The position numbers and the translations under genes are program-made. Below are positions 36,799 through 45,732 of a DNA stretch of 64,000 bases, one piece after another (the first letter of the stretch is position 1; every line of letters begins with the position of its first letter). A model generated the notes under the pieces. It was not told the DNA's origin. It saw only the letters and a list, made by a program, of their open reading frames with translations, and did not search any database. The stretch comes from Methylomonas rapida (lineage in GTDB: Bacteria; Pseudomonadota; Gammaproteobacteria; Methylococcales; Methylomonadaceae), in the NCBI RefSeq assembly GCF_024360925.2, contig NZ_CP113517.1:2728001-2792000 (forward strand), in the 5' to 3' direction.

Positions 36799-37365
36799 TC
36801 AGGGTGCATCTACTTGATAAATGGATTGCAGCATCACCAGCGAATCGGCGGTACCGCCGCTAGCCCGTGCAGTGATGCGAAAATTACGGCGCTGATCGAC
36901 CGCTGGACATGGTGTCGCGGGGGATGCACAGGTGAGGCCCATATCTTCGATGATATATCGTGGGTTGGTACTTATATCGGCTAAGGCCCCACTATAATGT
37001 ACCGCTTGCGTATTCCAATCGATGCTGTTCCAGATAGGGGTAGTTTCCTGTACACCATCACAATTGACATCACGTGATTGGTAAAAACCAGTAGGATTAG
37101 GGGCTGTGGCTGGGCAAGCTGAAATGGTTGTGGTTTCTGCAGCCGCCTCGCCAGCATTTAATGCCGATTCTGCCGCCTGAAAAGCCAGATTCCGATCCCT
37201 CATGTTACCAGCCATTTTTTCGTCTAGCCCGGTGACTCTAACCGCCGTAGTGCCAATCAGCGTCAGCAGCAGCAGCATGATAAGACTGATAGCCAGAACT
37301 ACGCCGGCTTGGTACTTATGCCTCGAGAACGAGCCCTTCCAATCGCTCATGCATCGATTAAACAC
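36799..37365 (-). CDS. pilX: Type IV pilus assembly protein PilX
   Basis: The 188-residue protein starts at a GTG with GGGAGGA seven bases upstream. It shows the PilX N-terminal pattern: AGVVLAISLIMLLLLTLIGT, then EKMAGNMRDRNLAFQAAESA at about 50-70. Like other PilX proteins it lacks the Glu at position 5 seen in pilins. Together with PilV, PilW and FimT/FimU it forms the tip priming complex that carries PilY1. It is 45 bases before pilY1 and 12 bases after pilW. Confidence 0.9.
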   Translation of the reverse strand: MFNRCMSDWKGSFSRHKYQAGVVLAISLIMLLLLTLIGTTAVRVTGLDEKMAGNMRDRNLAFQAAESALNAGEAAAETTTISACPATAPNPTGFYQSRDVNCDGVQETTPIWNSIDWNTQAVHYSGALADISTNPRYIIEDMGLTCASPATPCPAVDQRRNFRITARASGGTADSLVMLQSIYQVDAP

Positions 37366-37377
37366 GCGTTATCCTCC

Positions 37378-38442
37378 CTATGAATTCAGCCGATTACGGA
37401 CGGCTAAGGTCGAGGTAAAAATTCTTCTGAGGCGGCGATCAACTGGAGTGGTCGTTGTGCCATTGAAGGTATAGGCGAGTGGCCGCGAAGCCAGATTGTC
37501 ATCTCGCGAGGCAACCAGCACGCTAACCCGTGCGCTGATCACATTTTCAATGTTAACCACGCTATTAGCTGGGACGTAGTAGTTGGCTGTTCCATCGGCA
37601 TCGGTATCTTCCCCGTAAAGAATTTGAAAATCTTCGATGTCTTCCAGTAACTCAACCGGATTTGAGCCGTTGACGACTGCCTTGGCGTTGTCAAGTCGCC
37701 ACAGGGCGGGCCTCCCTGAAGCGCCGGTACGAATAAAGTAGCTATAGGAACGAAACACGAAAATTTCTGCATCGGCACCATATACTTTACTGAGCTTCGG
37801 GCTGGTATTCTGATTATTGGCGTGAGCGATGGTTTGCTTTCCGGCACCAGAGGAAGCGCTGGTGGCAACAAAAACATCCGCAGCATTACAATCCGAAATT
37901 AGCAGCGTGTCATATTGATTAATATTGCAAGTATTGGCGGCGGGGATTTGAATATTGGCATTGTCGGATGCCATATTTCCGGTTAGGTATCCACCACAGC
38001 TATCGGCGTATTGAACAGTGACTGCATCGGTGTTGGCAACGCATTGATTTGCCCCGGAACAGGCATTGGCATTCCAGCTAGTCGAAATGTTGTTATTGCC
38101 GACGATGGCATTCAAATTGGTAAAGGGATTTACCGCCGGATTCGGATTAGGGGATTGCGGGGAAGCATCGATTGCCGGAGTTACCGAACCGAGCGATGCA
38201 CACCCCAGATAGCCCGCCATGCGAAGATCCCTGCTGATAAACTCCATCGCAAATCTGCCATTCTCCTGCAGCCTGGAAAGATTTTCCTGCATTCGATAAG
38301 TTTGCCGACTATTTATAAAAATCTCCAAAACGCCGCCGAGCAGGAACGCGCCAATCAACAGGGCAATCATGATTTCCACCAGCGTCAGACCGGATTGCCG
38401 ATGCAATGACTGACTCTGACCTGCCACAAGCAGTCCCCTCAT
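37378..38442 (-). CDS. pilW: Type IV pilus assembly protein PilW
   Basis: The 354-residue minor pilin has the prepilin cleavage context RQSG then LTLVEIMIALLIGAFLLGG at about 19-38, followed by SRQTYRMQENLSRLQENGRF and AMEFISRDLRMAGYLGC, which are hallmarks of PilW. The large C-terminal domain is typical of this minor pilin. It overlaps pilV by four bases. It links PilX/PilY1 to the pilus tip. Confidence 0.92.
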   Translation of the reverse strand: MRGLLVAGQSQSLHRQSGLTLVEIMIALLIGAFLLGGVLEIFINSRQTYRMQENLSRLQENGRFAMEFISRDLRMAGYLGCASLGSVTPAIDASPQSPNPNPAVNPFTNLNAIVGNNNISTSWNANACSGANQCVANTDAVTVQYADSCGGYLTGNMASDNANIQIPAANTCNINQYDTLLISDCNAADVFVATSASSGAGKQTIAHANNQNTSPKLSKVYGADAEIFVFRSYSYFIRTGASGRPALWRLDNAKAVVNGSNPVELLEDIEDFQILYGEDTDADGTANYYVPANSVVNIENVISARVSVLVASRDDNLASRPLAYTFNGTTTTPVDRRLRRIFTSTLAVRNRLNS

Positions 38443-38912
38443 AGTTGAAAACTCATCTGAAAATTCGGGTCAGCATTATCGGTCAAGCCATCATGGTTAT
38501 CGTCCCAATTAACGGTAACGGTAAAAACCCCGCCAGCGCTAGTAATCGTGGCAGCGCCCCCAGGTAAAGCGGTCGCCAGGGCGCTTTTCAACTCATACAG
38601 GTCGTTTTGCGCCATTTTTTCTGGGGAGCAGGTCGTGCTGACCTCGGTGCAATCCGCCTGCTGCGTTGCGGACGCAACCGCGGTAGAGGTGCTCAGGTAA
38701 CTATTGCTTGCAGTAACATTGGCTCGCATACGATCGGCGATGTCATACGCAAGTTGAGTGGCCTGGCTGCGAAAATAGGCGCTCTGGTTATTTTTGAGAT
38801 TGTTAGCTTGAAGTGCCGCCAACCCTAGCAAGCCAATAGACAACACCAAGGTGGCTACCAACACCTCTATTAGAGTAAAGCCGTTGTTTTTTCTCATGAG
38901 GATTAGGGACAA
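38439..38912 (-). CDS. pilV: Type IV pilus minor pilin PilV
   Basis: The 157-residue protein has the prepilin site NNG then FTLIEVLVATLVLSIGLLGL, followed by AALQANNLKNNQSAYFRSQA and TQLAYDIADRMRAN, the PilV signature. It overlaps fimT by 10 bases and pilW by four. The frame is intact. Confidence 0.93.
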   Translation of the reverse strand: MSLILMRKNNGFTLIEVLVATLVLSIGLLGLAALQANNLKNNQSAYFRSQATQLAYDIADRMRANVTASNSYLSTSTAVASATQQADCTEVSTTCSPEKMAQNDLYELKSALATALPGGAATITSAGGVFTVTVNWDDNHDGLTDNADPNFQMSFQL

Positions 38913-39463
38913 GATGCTGCGTTTCCTACTGTAGTACTAGGTCTGCCTATCGCATTGACACTGATTGTTCGCGAGTTCGTGGTATTTTGAGTGTTATCGC
39001 AAAGCCGAAAAACTTCGCTAACCTGATTTTTACTCAAGCCTTCGGCCAGATAAGTCGCATAATCCTTGTAACTGCTATTGCCTGTCCTAAGGGTATAGCC
39101 CGTCGACAAAGCATCATAGGTTTTTAATAGGCAATCTTCCGTAGCCTCGCATAGCGTGCTGTTGGCATTATCATCAAATGCACCATTACCATTGAGATCG
39201 ACAAATACATCCCAACCCGTTTCCCAGTGTTGGCTTGTAGTTCCTTTGCGCCGGATTGATATGGGGGCACTCCGTTTTATGGCTTCGCTACGTGCATAAT
39301 TCAGGCTAGAAACCAGTTCATTGGCGTAGGTTGTCAAGCGATTACTCCGCACAGTTCCGATGAAGCTTGGAACGGCCAAGCCCATAACAATTGCAGCGAC
39401 GGTGACCGTTACCATCAACTCGATCAGAGTATATCCTTGGTATGACATTTCTTCGTGAAACAT
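38903..39463 (-). CDS. fimT: FimT/FimU-type minor pseudopilin
   Basis: The 186-residue GspH/FimT-family protein starts with SYQG then YTLIELMVTVTVAAIVMGLA, followed by RSNRLTTYANELVSSLNYAR and SEAIKRS, the conserved helix of this group. It is the first gene of the operon fimT-pilV-pilW-pilX-pilY1-pilE, the order seen in Pseudomonas and relatives. FimT of competent bacteria binds DNA; whether this one does cannot be seen. Confidence 0.9.
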   Translation of the reverse strand: MFHEEMSYQGYTLIELMVTVTVAAIVMGLAVPSFIGTVRSNRLTTYANELVSSLNYARSEAIKRSAPISIRRKGTTSQHWETGWDVFVDLNGNGAFDDNANSTLCEATEDCLLKTYDALSTGYTLRTGNSSYKDYATYLAEGLSKNQVSEVFRLCDNTQNTTNSRTISVNAIGRPSTTVGNAASCP

Positions 39464-39690
39464 GAATAAAGGGGAAAGAGGATAAAACGCTAATCTAGGT
39501 TAGATGGCAATGCCATTATTTTCAACCTGTGCAATGACGCATTAATGGGTTATTGCATACTGCCATACGGATAGTCCATCTTGCCGCCCTCTGCAAAATC
39601 ACCATGATACCCACTCAGCAATGGCTGCAGATGAAATCTGCCCGCCTAAAGGCGGGGACTTAAACCTTGGATATTGAAGTTCAACCTTGC

Positions 39691-39720
39691 AACGAAAAGC
39701 CCCGGATTGACCAGGGCTGT
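39691..39720 (-). terminator. Rho-independent terminator after the PEP-CTERM gene
   Basis: Read on the minus strand, AGCCC, a 10-11 base loop, GGGCT and then TTTTCG follow the stop of the 39727-40515 gene by six bases. A second hairpin, CCCGCC-TAAA-GGCGGG, lies at about 39641-39657. Confidence 0.65.
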
Positions 39721-39726
39721 TTGCCG

Positions 39727-40515
39727 TTATACCCGTACGACTTTCTTGCGCCTAACGAATGAAAATCCAGCTAGACCAAGACCAATAAGCGCAAATGAGT
39801 TTGGTTCGGGTACCGAGAAAGATGATGGAGCAAGGGGTGTTTCAGTAAAAACGATGACATCTTGGCTCTTATTCCGCGCACCGTCGTTTAAATATGTGAG
39901 AGTATAGTTCCCGGTATTATTAGCAGTAGCTAATTGACTTAACCAATTATTGGCTAGACTGACAAAAGCTAATGATGAATCTTTAACCCTGAAATTCTTG
40001 TCGGTACTATCGATTATAAAACTTCCAACAGCACTGGGCGTACCATAGGCAATTTCCCAAATCGCTAGTTGAAAAGCTGCCGACTCGATTGTTGTGTCAA
40101 TGAAACTGTAGACTTGATTGGCTAATTGAATCATTTTATCGACCCGTATCTGTCCGGGTGTTTCGGGACGTAATTTAGATAATTCGGTAGCGAGGTCGCT
40201 GGCAGTCGCAACGTCATAGATAGTGCTACCATTGCTCATCCAATGATAAATATCCACGCACCATGCATTGAATTGGCCACTTGACGAAAAGTCATAGTCT
40301 ATATTGTTCGTGGTGAAACTGTTTCCACCTATCGATACACCAACGAAACTGTTATGTGAATTGGGATTGGGGGCGATAGCACCTGTGATGTAACCAACTT
40401 GACCACTACCAAAATCGGCCGATTTGGCATAGGTTACGTCAATAGTTGCCGCCATTGATGATGTGCTTGCAACACCTATTAATGCAACGAGCGGTAAAAA
40501 GTATCTCTGCTTCAT
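39727..40515 (-). CDS. PEP-CTERM surface protein with thioester-domain-like motifs
   Basis: From the ATG at 40515 the protein has 262 residues: signal peptide (about 1-23), mature domain, and a C-terminal sorting signal VPEPNSFALIGLGLAGFSFV followed by RRKK (about 235-262), the PEP-CTERM signature. The domain holds FNAWCVDIYHW with Cys86 and SAAFQLAIWEIAYG with Gln149. A Cys early and a Gln in an FQxAIWE-type motif are the pair that forms the internal thioester in Gram-positive thioester adhesins. If so, the protein could bind surfaces covalently. It lies inside the segment bounded by the 100-bp inverted elements, next to the pilus operon, and has its own terminator. Confidence 0.75.
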   Translation of the reverse strand: MKQRYFLPLVALIGVASTSSMAATIDVTYAKSADFGSGQVGYITGAIAPNPNSHNSFVGVSIGGNSFTTNNIDYDFSSSGQFNAWCVDIYHWMSNGSTIYDVATASDLATELSKLRPETPGQIRVDKMIQLANQVYSFIDTTIESAAFQLAIWEIAYGTPSAVGSFIIDSTDKNFRVKDSSLAFVSLANNWLSQLATANNTGNYTLTYLNDGARNKSQDVIVFTETPLAPSSFSVPEPNSFALIGLGLAGFSFVRRKKVVRV

Positions 40516-40770
40516 ATTGTATCCATGCATAATTGACATCCTCATACCAGCATTAACCGCGCCACAACTTGATCGATGCATGCGCGGTTTTAGGCGAATC
40601 GCATAAAATCATGATTTTGCTTATGATTTATTTTGACATGCATCACAAAAACACATGATGTGAACAGCCCAGCACCATAACAAGCATGCAATCTGCCAAA
40701 GATGTCACGTTGTGATGCCGAGCTTGTCATGCGGGTAGCATGTAAAAGATAACTTGATAAATATACATAT

Positions 40771-40870
40771 GAGGGACTTGCAAAATTATAAAATTTCCCG
40801 CAAAAATCACTATATCTAGTGGTTTTTTTAAATAAGTCGATTACTAATAGTGGTATTTTGCAAGTCTCTC
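40771..40870. repeat. 100-bp palindromic MITE-like element, copy 2 (inverted)
   Basis: It starts GAGGGACTTGCAAAAT, ends ATTTTGCAAGTCTCTC and contains CACTATATCTAGTGGTTTTT and TACTAATAGTGGTATT. It is nearly the reverse complement of the element at 32602-32700. It closes the pilus/PEP-CTERM segment on the right. The rest of the gap 40516-41057 has no gene. Confidence 0.8.
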
Positions 40871-41057
40871 ATAGATCTTTTTGCATTGGATCAAGAAATC
40901 GCCAATTCACAATTCAGCTGATAAAAGCAAAGCGTGTACAGTAAATGATCCGCTGCTTCCGTTAATAACATCTCATTTTTCTGGATACCTAAGGACTATG
41001 CTTTTTTTGAATCAGGCCGCAATATCTTAGAAGAGATGCCAAAAAACGAGGTTTATA

Positions 41058-41348
41058 GTGTTTAAAGTTGAAAGGATTTATTGCCAATGCAATTTCAAAA
41101 CGGGTTCAAATGAATGGTTTTTTGTTGCCAGAGAAGGAGTATTTGGCCCTTACGGCAGCAAAGTTATCGCACAAAAAGCACTCAGTGAAATGATCAAGCA
41201 TTGCATTGATAACGCAGACGATGGTGGCAGAAATCAACTAAACACTACCAAGCTAAGCCTTGTTCCGGATGACAAGTTTGAGCCTAAAAAGAAACCACAA
41301 CAAGAAAGTAAATCCAAATCTAAGTCAAGCGGACATTGGATATACTGA
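41058..41348 (+). CDS. Hypothetical protein (96 aa) with WFFxxREGxxGP motif
   Basis: A GTG start with GAGG about eight bases upstream opens a 96-residue soluble protein. The N-terminal half (EWFFVAREGVFGPYGSKVIA, QKALSEMIKH) looks like a small conserved domain in which an aromatic REG-GP turn is followed by a helix. The C-terminus is Lys/Ser-rich and disordered. I cannot name a function. Confidence 0.55.
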   Translation: MFKVERIYCQCNFKTGSNEWFFVAREGVFGPYGSKVIAQKALSEMIKHCIDNADDGGRNQLNTTKLSLVPDDKFEPKKKPQQESKSKSKSSGHWIY

Positions 41349-41554
41349 GCAAAGCAAACATTTAGTGGACGCTCCAACAAATTCCGTCAGCCATCCGCCA
41401 TTAACCAGACACTCGAAATGTGGCTAAATGGGGCAGAAATGGGTCGTGACGCAACCGTCATATCTTCGAATTCATCGCCCGCAAGCTGTCGTTGAAATCC
41501 GACTCCTGAAAGAGGCCAGTCGTCACTGAGTGCAACTGACCTGATTTCGACGAT

Positions 41555-41602
41555 TTCAACGTAACGCTCATGAAGGCTGTGCATCGCCCCGGCAAATGAA
41601 AG
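41555..41602 (-). repeat. Dispersed 48-bp repeat, copy 2
   Basis: Inverse copy of 26295-26343; the shared part covers GCCGGGGCGATG, then AGCCTTCATGA and CGTTACG. It lies in the 41349-41665 gap, which has no other feature I can support. Confidence 0.6.
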
Positions 41603-41665
41603 TCAACTTTGTTATGTCGTTAGTCTGTTTTTGGGGTTGCCGCGTGACTTTCAGAGTAAAGATAG

Positions 41666-43339
41666 TCACGGGTTTTTAACCAGCCTGGCAGCCAGGTGAG
41701 TGATCCTGCGCTGTGATTGCTGATTTTTCACAGCCATTGCCAACGCTTTGGGCTGAGCAATCACGATGACCAGTTTTTTGCCACGCGTGACGCCGGTATA
41801 TAGCAGATTGCGTTCCAGCAGCATAAAGTGCTGCATGGCCATCGGAATCACCACCACCGGATATTCCGAGCCTTGCGATTTGTGCACGCTGGTGGCATAA
41901 GCCAGCGTAATTTCGTCCAGATCGCTGAATTCGTAGTCGATTTCACGATCGTCGAACAAGATCTTGACCTGGCTTTCCTCAAGATCAATGGATTTGATGA
42001 CGCCAATGTCGCCGTTGAAGACTTCCTTGTCGTAGTTGTTGATCCGCTGAATGACCTTGTCGCCAGGCGCATAGGTATTACCAAAACGGGTAATCTTCGG
42101 TTCGCTGTGCCCATTGAGCCGTGCTTGCAATTCGATGTTCAACGACCGTGCGCCCAGGCCACCCCGATTCATGGGCGTCAAAATTTGCACGTCATTGACC
42201 GGATGAAAGTGGAATCGCTGCGGAATCCGCTCAAGCACGACCTGCATCAATTTAGCGAAAATCTCCTCAGGTGTTTCGGCGTAGAGGCAATAAAAATCGC
42301 TGATGCCTTCAGTCTTATCCACCAAAGGCATTTGCCCTTGGTTAATCCGGTGCGCATTGGTAATGATTTTGGAGGTACTGGCCTGACGGAAAATTTCGGT
42401 CAGACGCACGGTGGCAATTTGACCGGAATCGATAATGTCGGCCAACACCGATCCTGGACCGACCGAGGGTAATTGATCGACATCTCCGACGATCAAGACC
42501 GCAGCTTCCGTCGGTATGGCTTTTAACAGCTGATTCATCAACACCACGTCCATCATCGACGACTCATCGATCACCAGGCAATCGAGGTCTAGCGGGTTTT
42601 CGTCGTTATGCTTGAACGCGAACTGCGTCGGATCGAACTCCAGTAAGCGATGCACGGTTTTTGCTTCCATGCCGGTCGATTCCGCTAAGCGTTTTGCCGC
42701 TCGTCCCGTCGGCGCGCACAAACCGATCCGCACCCGTTTGGCTTTGAGAATCTTGAGTAGACTGTTGACCAGGGTGGTTTTACCAACACCGGGGCCACCG
42801 GTGATCACCGAGACTTTATGCTGGAGTACCAATCGTATGGCAGCCGCTTGCGACTGCGATAAGGTCATGCCGGTTTGCTCTTCCACCCAGGGTATGGCTT
42901 TATCCGCATCAATCACACCCCACGGTGCATCGCCTTGATTCAATCGATTCAGGTGGGCGGCACAACCGATTTCAGCGCGGTGCAAGGGCGTCAGAAAAAT
43001 GAATTCGTCACTACCGTCGATTTCGGCAATCAAATTGCCTTCGGTCAATTCAGCGGCGATGGCTTGGTCGATAATCGATAATGGAATTTCCAATAATTTC
43101 GCCGCCATTTCGCACAGCTTGCTGCGAATCGCGGCACAGTGGCCTTCGCCGGACCATTCTTGCAATACATGTCGGACACCCGCTTGGGCGCGCAGCAGGG
43201 ATTGCGGGCCGATACCCAGCTTCTGTGCCAAAGTATCGGCGGTTTTAAAACCGACACCGTGGATATCCAGTGCCAGACGATAGGGATTTTCGCGCACTTT
43301 CTCGATGGATTGGTCGCCGTAGGTTTTGTAAATGCGCAC
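41666..43339 (-). pseudogene. recD2: RecD2-like helicase, C-terminal part (after in-frame stop)
   Basis: This 557-codon part continues the 43340-43861 frame directly; only a TAG separates GVGTSR from [10 protein letters not shown]. It holds the helix-hairpin-helix region, the Walker A motif GGPGVGKTT at about 182-190, DESSMMD as Walker B at about 257-263, and the UvrD_C_2-like end with [18 protein letters not shown]. RecD2 is a 5'-3' helicase of recombination and repair; relatives are common on conjugative elements. The first codon after the stop is GTG, without a clear ribosome site. Confidence 0.8.
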
Positions 43340-43861
43340 CTAACGCGAGGTGCCGACGCCATGCGATTGCAGAAAGACCATGATCTCCAGAATCACTTTC
43401 TGTTCCGCCCAGGCGCTGGTCACCCGCTCCTGGCGTTTCTTGCCGATACCCGGCAATTCCAGCAGGCGTTCTGGTGTCTGCTCGATCACATCGAACACCT
43501 GCTCACCGAAGGCTTTGACCAGTTTTTTGGCGAAATGGGGACCGATACCTTTGACCATGCCGGAACCCAGGTATTTTTCGATACCGTCCAACGTGGTCGG
43601 CGGCACGATTTTCAAGGAAATGGTCTTGAATTGCTGGCCATGTTGGCGATCGTTCACCCAACAACCCAGGCATTCGATGTATTCACCCGCTGTGACACTA
43701 GCAGCCGAACCGATCACGGTAATCAGTTCCCGATAGCCTTTGACTTTGACCCGCAACACGCAAAACCCCGATGCCTCGCTATGGAACGTCACGCGTTCGA
43801 TGGAGCCGTACAGTTTTTCGACGGGATTGTCCGCATGCGCTGGCGCAGCCTGTGACATCAT
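43340..43861 (-). pseudogene. recD2: RecD2-like helicase, N-terminal part (truncated by TAG)
   Basis: The 173-residue part has the RecD2 N-terminal OB-like domain (LYGSIERVTFHSEASGFCVL, then GEYIECLGCWVNDRQHGQQF) and the first helix-hairpin-helix motifs (SGMVKGIGPHFAKKLVKAFG, LLELPGIGKKRQERV). Added to the downstream part the protein would be about 731 residues, the usual RecD2 length. The stop is one base from CAG (Gln), so a single transition could have made it. The upstream gene 43868-44416 is six bases away on the same strand. Confidence 0.8.
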
Positions 43862-43867
43862 GGGTTA

Positions 43868-44416
43868 CTAACCCTCGTCATGTTCGATAAACAGCGAGGC
43901 TTGCGTGGGGTTCGCGTCATAGGACGTGCCATCGATGACAGGAAACAAACGTGAATAAGGCACCAGCCAAGTATGCTGCTCACAGATCTTGACAGTGGCC
44001 GTTTTGGGGTTCAGGCGGATGACTTCGCCGAACAATTCATGGTTGTCCCGGCCCTTGAATCCCACCCGCGTACCGACTTGCAAGGCACTTTTGGGAATCC
44101 CGGTGGTATGCGGTTTGGGTTGAATCGCCGTATCAACGTCATCCAGATTGAGGTAATAAAAAGGGATATTCCAGCTTTTCTGGTCTTTGACGTTTCTCAC
44201 CAGGCAACGGGTCTTTTGAATCTTCAAGATCACCGCATCGATCAAGCCGTTGGCTTGCGGGTCGAAATAGCTAATCGATTGGCCGACTTTCAATTGGGCT
44301 TTTACCTGCTCCACCCGAACCGGATTGATGAGTTCCTGATAAATGGCAGACTGTAATCGATGTAAATCAAACAGTGATGCTTTATTGAGCGCTTCAAGAA
44401 TTGCTGTGTAGTCCAT
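43868..44416 (-). CDS. Hypothetical protein with two barrel-like modules (182 aa)
   Basis: After a helical start (about 1-40), two similar stretches follow: LKVGQSISYFDPQANGLIDA with VILKIQKTRCLVRN (about 42-75) and LQVGTRVGFKGRDNHELFGE with VIRLNPKTATVKICEQHTWL (about 110-150). The pattern 'VGxxVxF...G.V....+....V' is that of SH3/KOW-like barrels that bind nucleic acid or protein. It is just upstream of the recD2-like gene and probably cotranscribed, so a DNA-processing role is possible. No named family. Confidence 0.65.
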   Translation of the reverse strand: MDYTAILEALNKASLFDLHRLQSAIYQELINPVRVEQVKAQLKVGQSISYFDPQANGLIDAVILKIQKTRCLVRNVKDQKSWNIPFYYLNLDDVDTAIQPKPHTTGIPKSALQVGTRVGFKGRDNHELFGEVIRLNPKTATVKICEQHTWLVPYSRLFPVIDGTSYDANPTQASLFIEHDEG

Positions 44417-44638
44417 TGCCGATATACCCCCGTAATAGTTTTACAGCGATATTACCGGCTTTTATACCGCCAAAATAGTGTCGTGCATCGGGTAACTTTG
44501 CTGAGGCGAGATGACAGAGCTGTCTCATTTTTTTCGGTTCCCTGTGTAACGGAGGACAAACGACGCGTTCAAACGGCATCCAGTCCGCTATAATTAATTG
44601 CCGGACAGAGCATCTACCAAGGCGATTAAGCAACATCC

Positions 44639-45172
44639 ATGGACTTTATAAAACTTTGCGTGGGAGAGCGCTTCGAGCATGACATGCCGGAAGAAGGCAT
44701 GAGTATTGTTCTCGCTAATGGCGCGCCATTATTGACTTTCAATTTTTCAGTTTCGCCGGGCGAAATCCAAGCCTTTCTCAATGGCGCTGCCTCGTTTGCT
44801 TTGTTCGCCGAACAAAACCATCTGTTCTTTTTGTTTAAAATCGAGGGCTTTCTAGATTGGTCGGACTTGGCGTTTACCATCCATCTTGCAGGTGATGAGA
44901 TCATTGATGATGATGACGTCTACTTGCCCTTTAATCTGGTCTTGGTGGATCCGAACACTAAAATTGTCAAAGGTCTGCGCATGGTGACCGTCTCACCGGA
45001 TTTCAGGTCAAGATTGGCTGAGTTGATCCGAGAACAAGCAGCAGAGCCGTTTGATATGATGACTTACTATCGCGGTATTGGCAGCCTTTATGACAAATAT
45101 CCCACCGCAAGCGACTTACTCAAACAAGCCGTAATCATCGAACAAGGCGGAAAGACACTCCCGACGCTGTAA
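44639..45172 (+). CDS. Hypothetical acidic protein (177 aa)
   Basis: A soluble, acidic protein with beta-rich first two thirds and a helical end; a run of Asp (EIIDDDDVY) lies near residue 90. No signal peptide, membrane segment or catalytic motif was seen. It starts divergently from the 43868-44416 gene and precedes the IHF-like gene by 58 bases. Not recognised. Confidence 0.6.
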   Translation: MDFIKLCVGERFEHDMPEEGMSIVLANGAPLLTFNFSVSPGEIQAFLNGAASFALFAEQNHLFFLFKIEGFLDWSDLAFTIHLAGDEIIDDDDVYLPFNLVLVDPNTKIVKGLRMVTVSPDFRSRLAELIREQAAEPFDMMTYYRGIGSLYDKYPTASDLLKQAVIIEQGGKTLPTL

Positions 45173-45230
45173 TGGCTTGCACCCATCGGCACACACTGCC
45201 ACAAATGATTCCTTTAACGCATACCCGATA

Positions 45231-45539
45231 ATGACTAAATCCCAACTCATCGAACGCATCAGCCTTAAATTGCCCCATTTACAGCAACGCGACGTCGAAA
45301 TGGCGATCAACATCACTATCGATGTGATGAGCCACCATCTGGCACAAGGCGAGCGTATTGAAATTCGTGGTTTCGGTGGCTTCTCGATGATTCAACGAGC
45401 CGCCCGGATGGGGCGCAATCCCAAGACAGGCGAACCCGTGAGTTTGCCCATACGGCACGCCATTCACTTCAAACCTGGGCTGGACTTACGTGAACGCGTG
45501 TCCCTTTCCAGAGACCGATTCCCCTTGATTAAGGACTAG
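45231..45539 (+). CDS. Integration host factor subunit beta-like protein
   Basis: Read from the ATG at 45231, the 102-residue protein begins MTKSQLIERISLKLPHLQQR as IHF-beta does and keeps RIEIRGFGGFSMIQRAARMG and RNPKTGEPVSLP, the DNA-binding arm. The Pro at the arm tip and the PGLDLRERV end agree. IHF bends DNA and helps relaxosome and origin complexes, so a plasmid copy near the tra promoter is meaningful. An earlier in-frame ATG would add 18 residues without family support. Confidence 0.9.
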   Translation: MTKSQLIERISLKLPHLQQRDVEMAINITIDVMSHHLAQGERIEIRGFGGFSMIQRAARMGRNPKTGEPVSLPIRHAIHFKPGLDLRERVSLSRDRFPLIKD

Positions 45540-45642
45540 CCATCCCGTTATCCAATGATTTCAGCGTCGCATTGGCAGAGAGTATCTAAGGGATGCTTTG
45601 GGTAGCCCAAAGCCAAGATTCCTTTCAATCTTTTACAGCCCA

Positions 45643-45680
45643 ACTCGCGAAAGCGCGATAAATAGCGAGTTTTCGCAAAC
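45643..45680. promoter_or_regulatory. Palindromic operator-like site C upstream of traL
   Basis: Plus strand: CTCGCGAAAGCGCG, a short spacer, and TAGCGAGTTTTCGCAAAC. The reverse complement, GTTTGCGAAAACTCGCTA, is identical to the first 18 bases of site A. It lies 53 bases before the traL start, with the same orientation relative to traL that site A has to traF. Probable binding site for a common transfer regulator. Confidence 0.65.
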
Positions 45681-45732
45681 GACCTGCCGAAAATCCTCTT
45701 CACAATAATGACCATCCCAACCGGAGGTCATT

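Noticed and set aside
39620..39660. Hairpins GCAGAT/ATCTGC and CCCGCC/GGCGGG as an IS200/IS605 end
   Set aside because: No transposase or tnpB remnant lies nearby, so only two simple hairpins can be supported.
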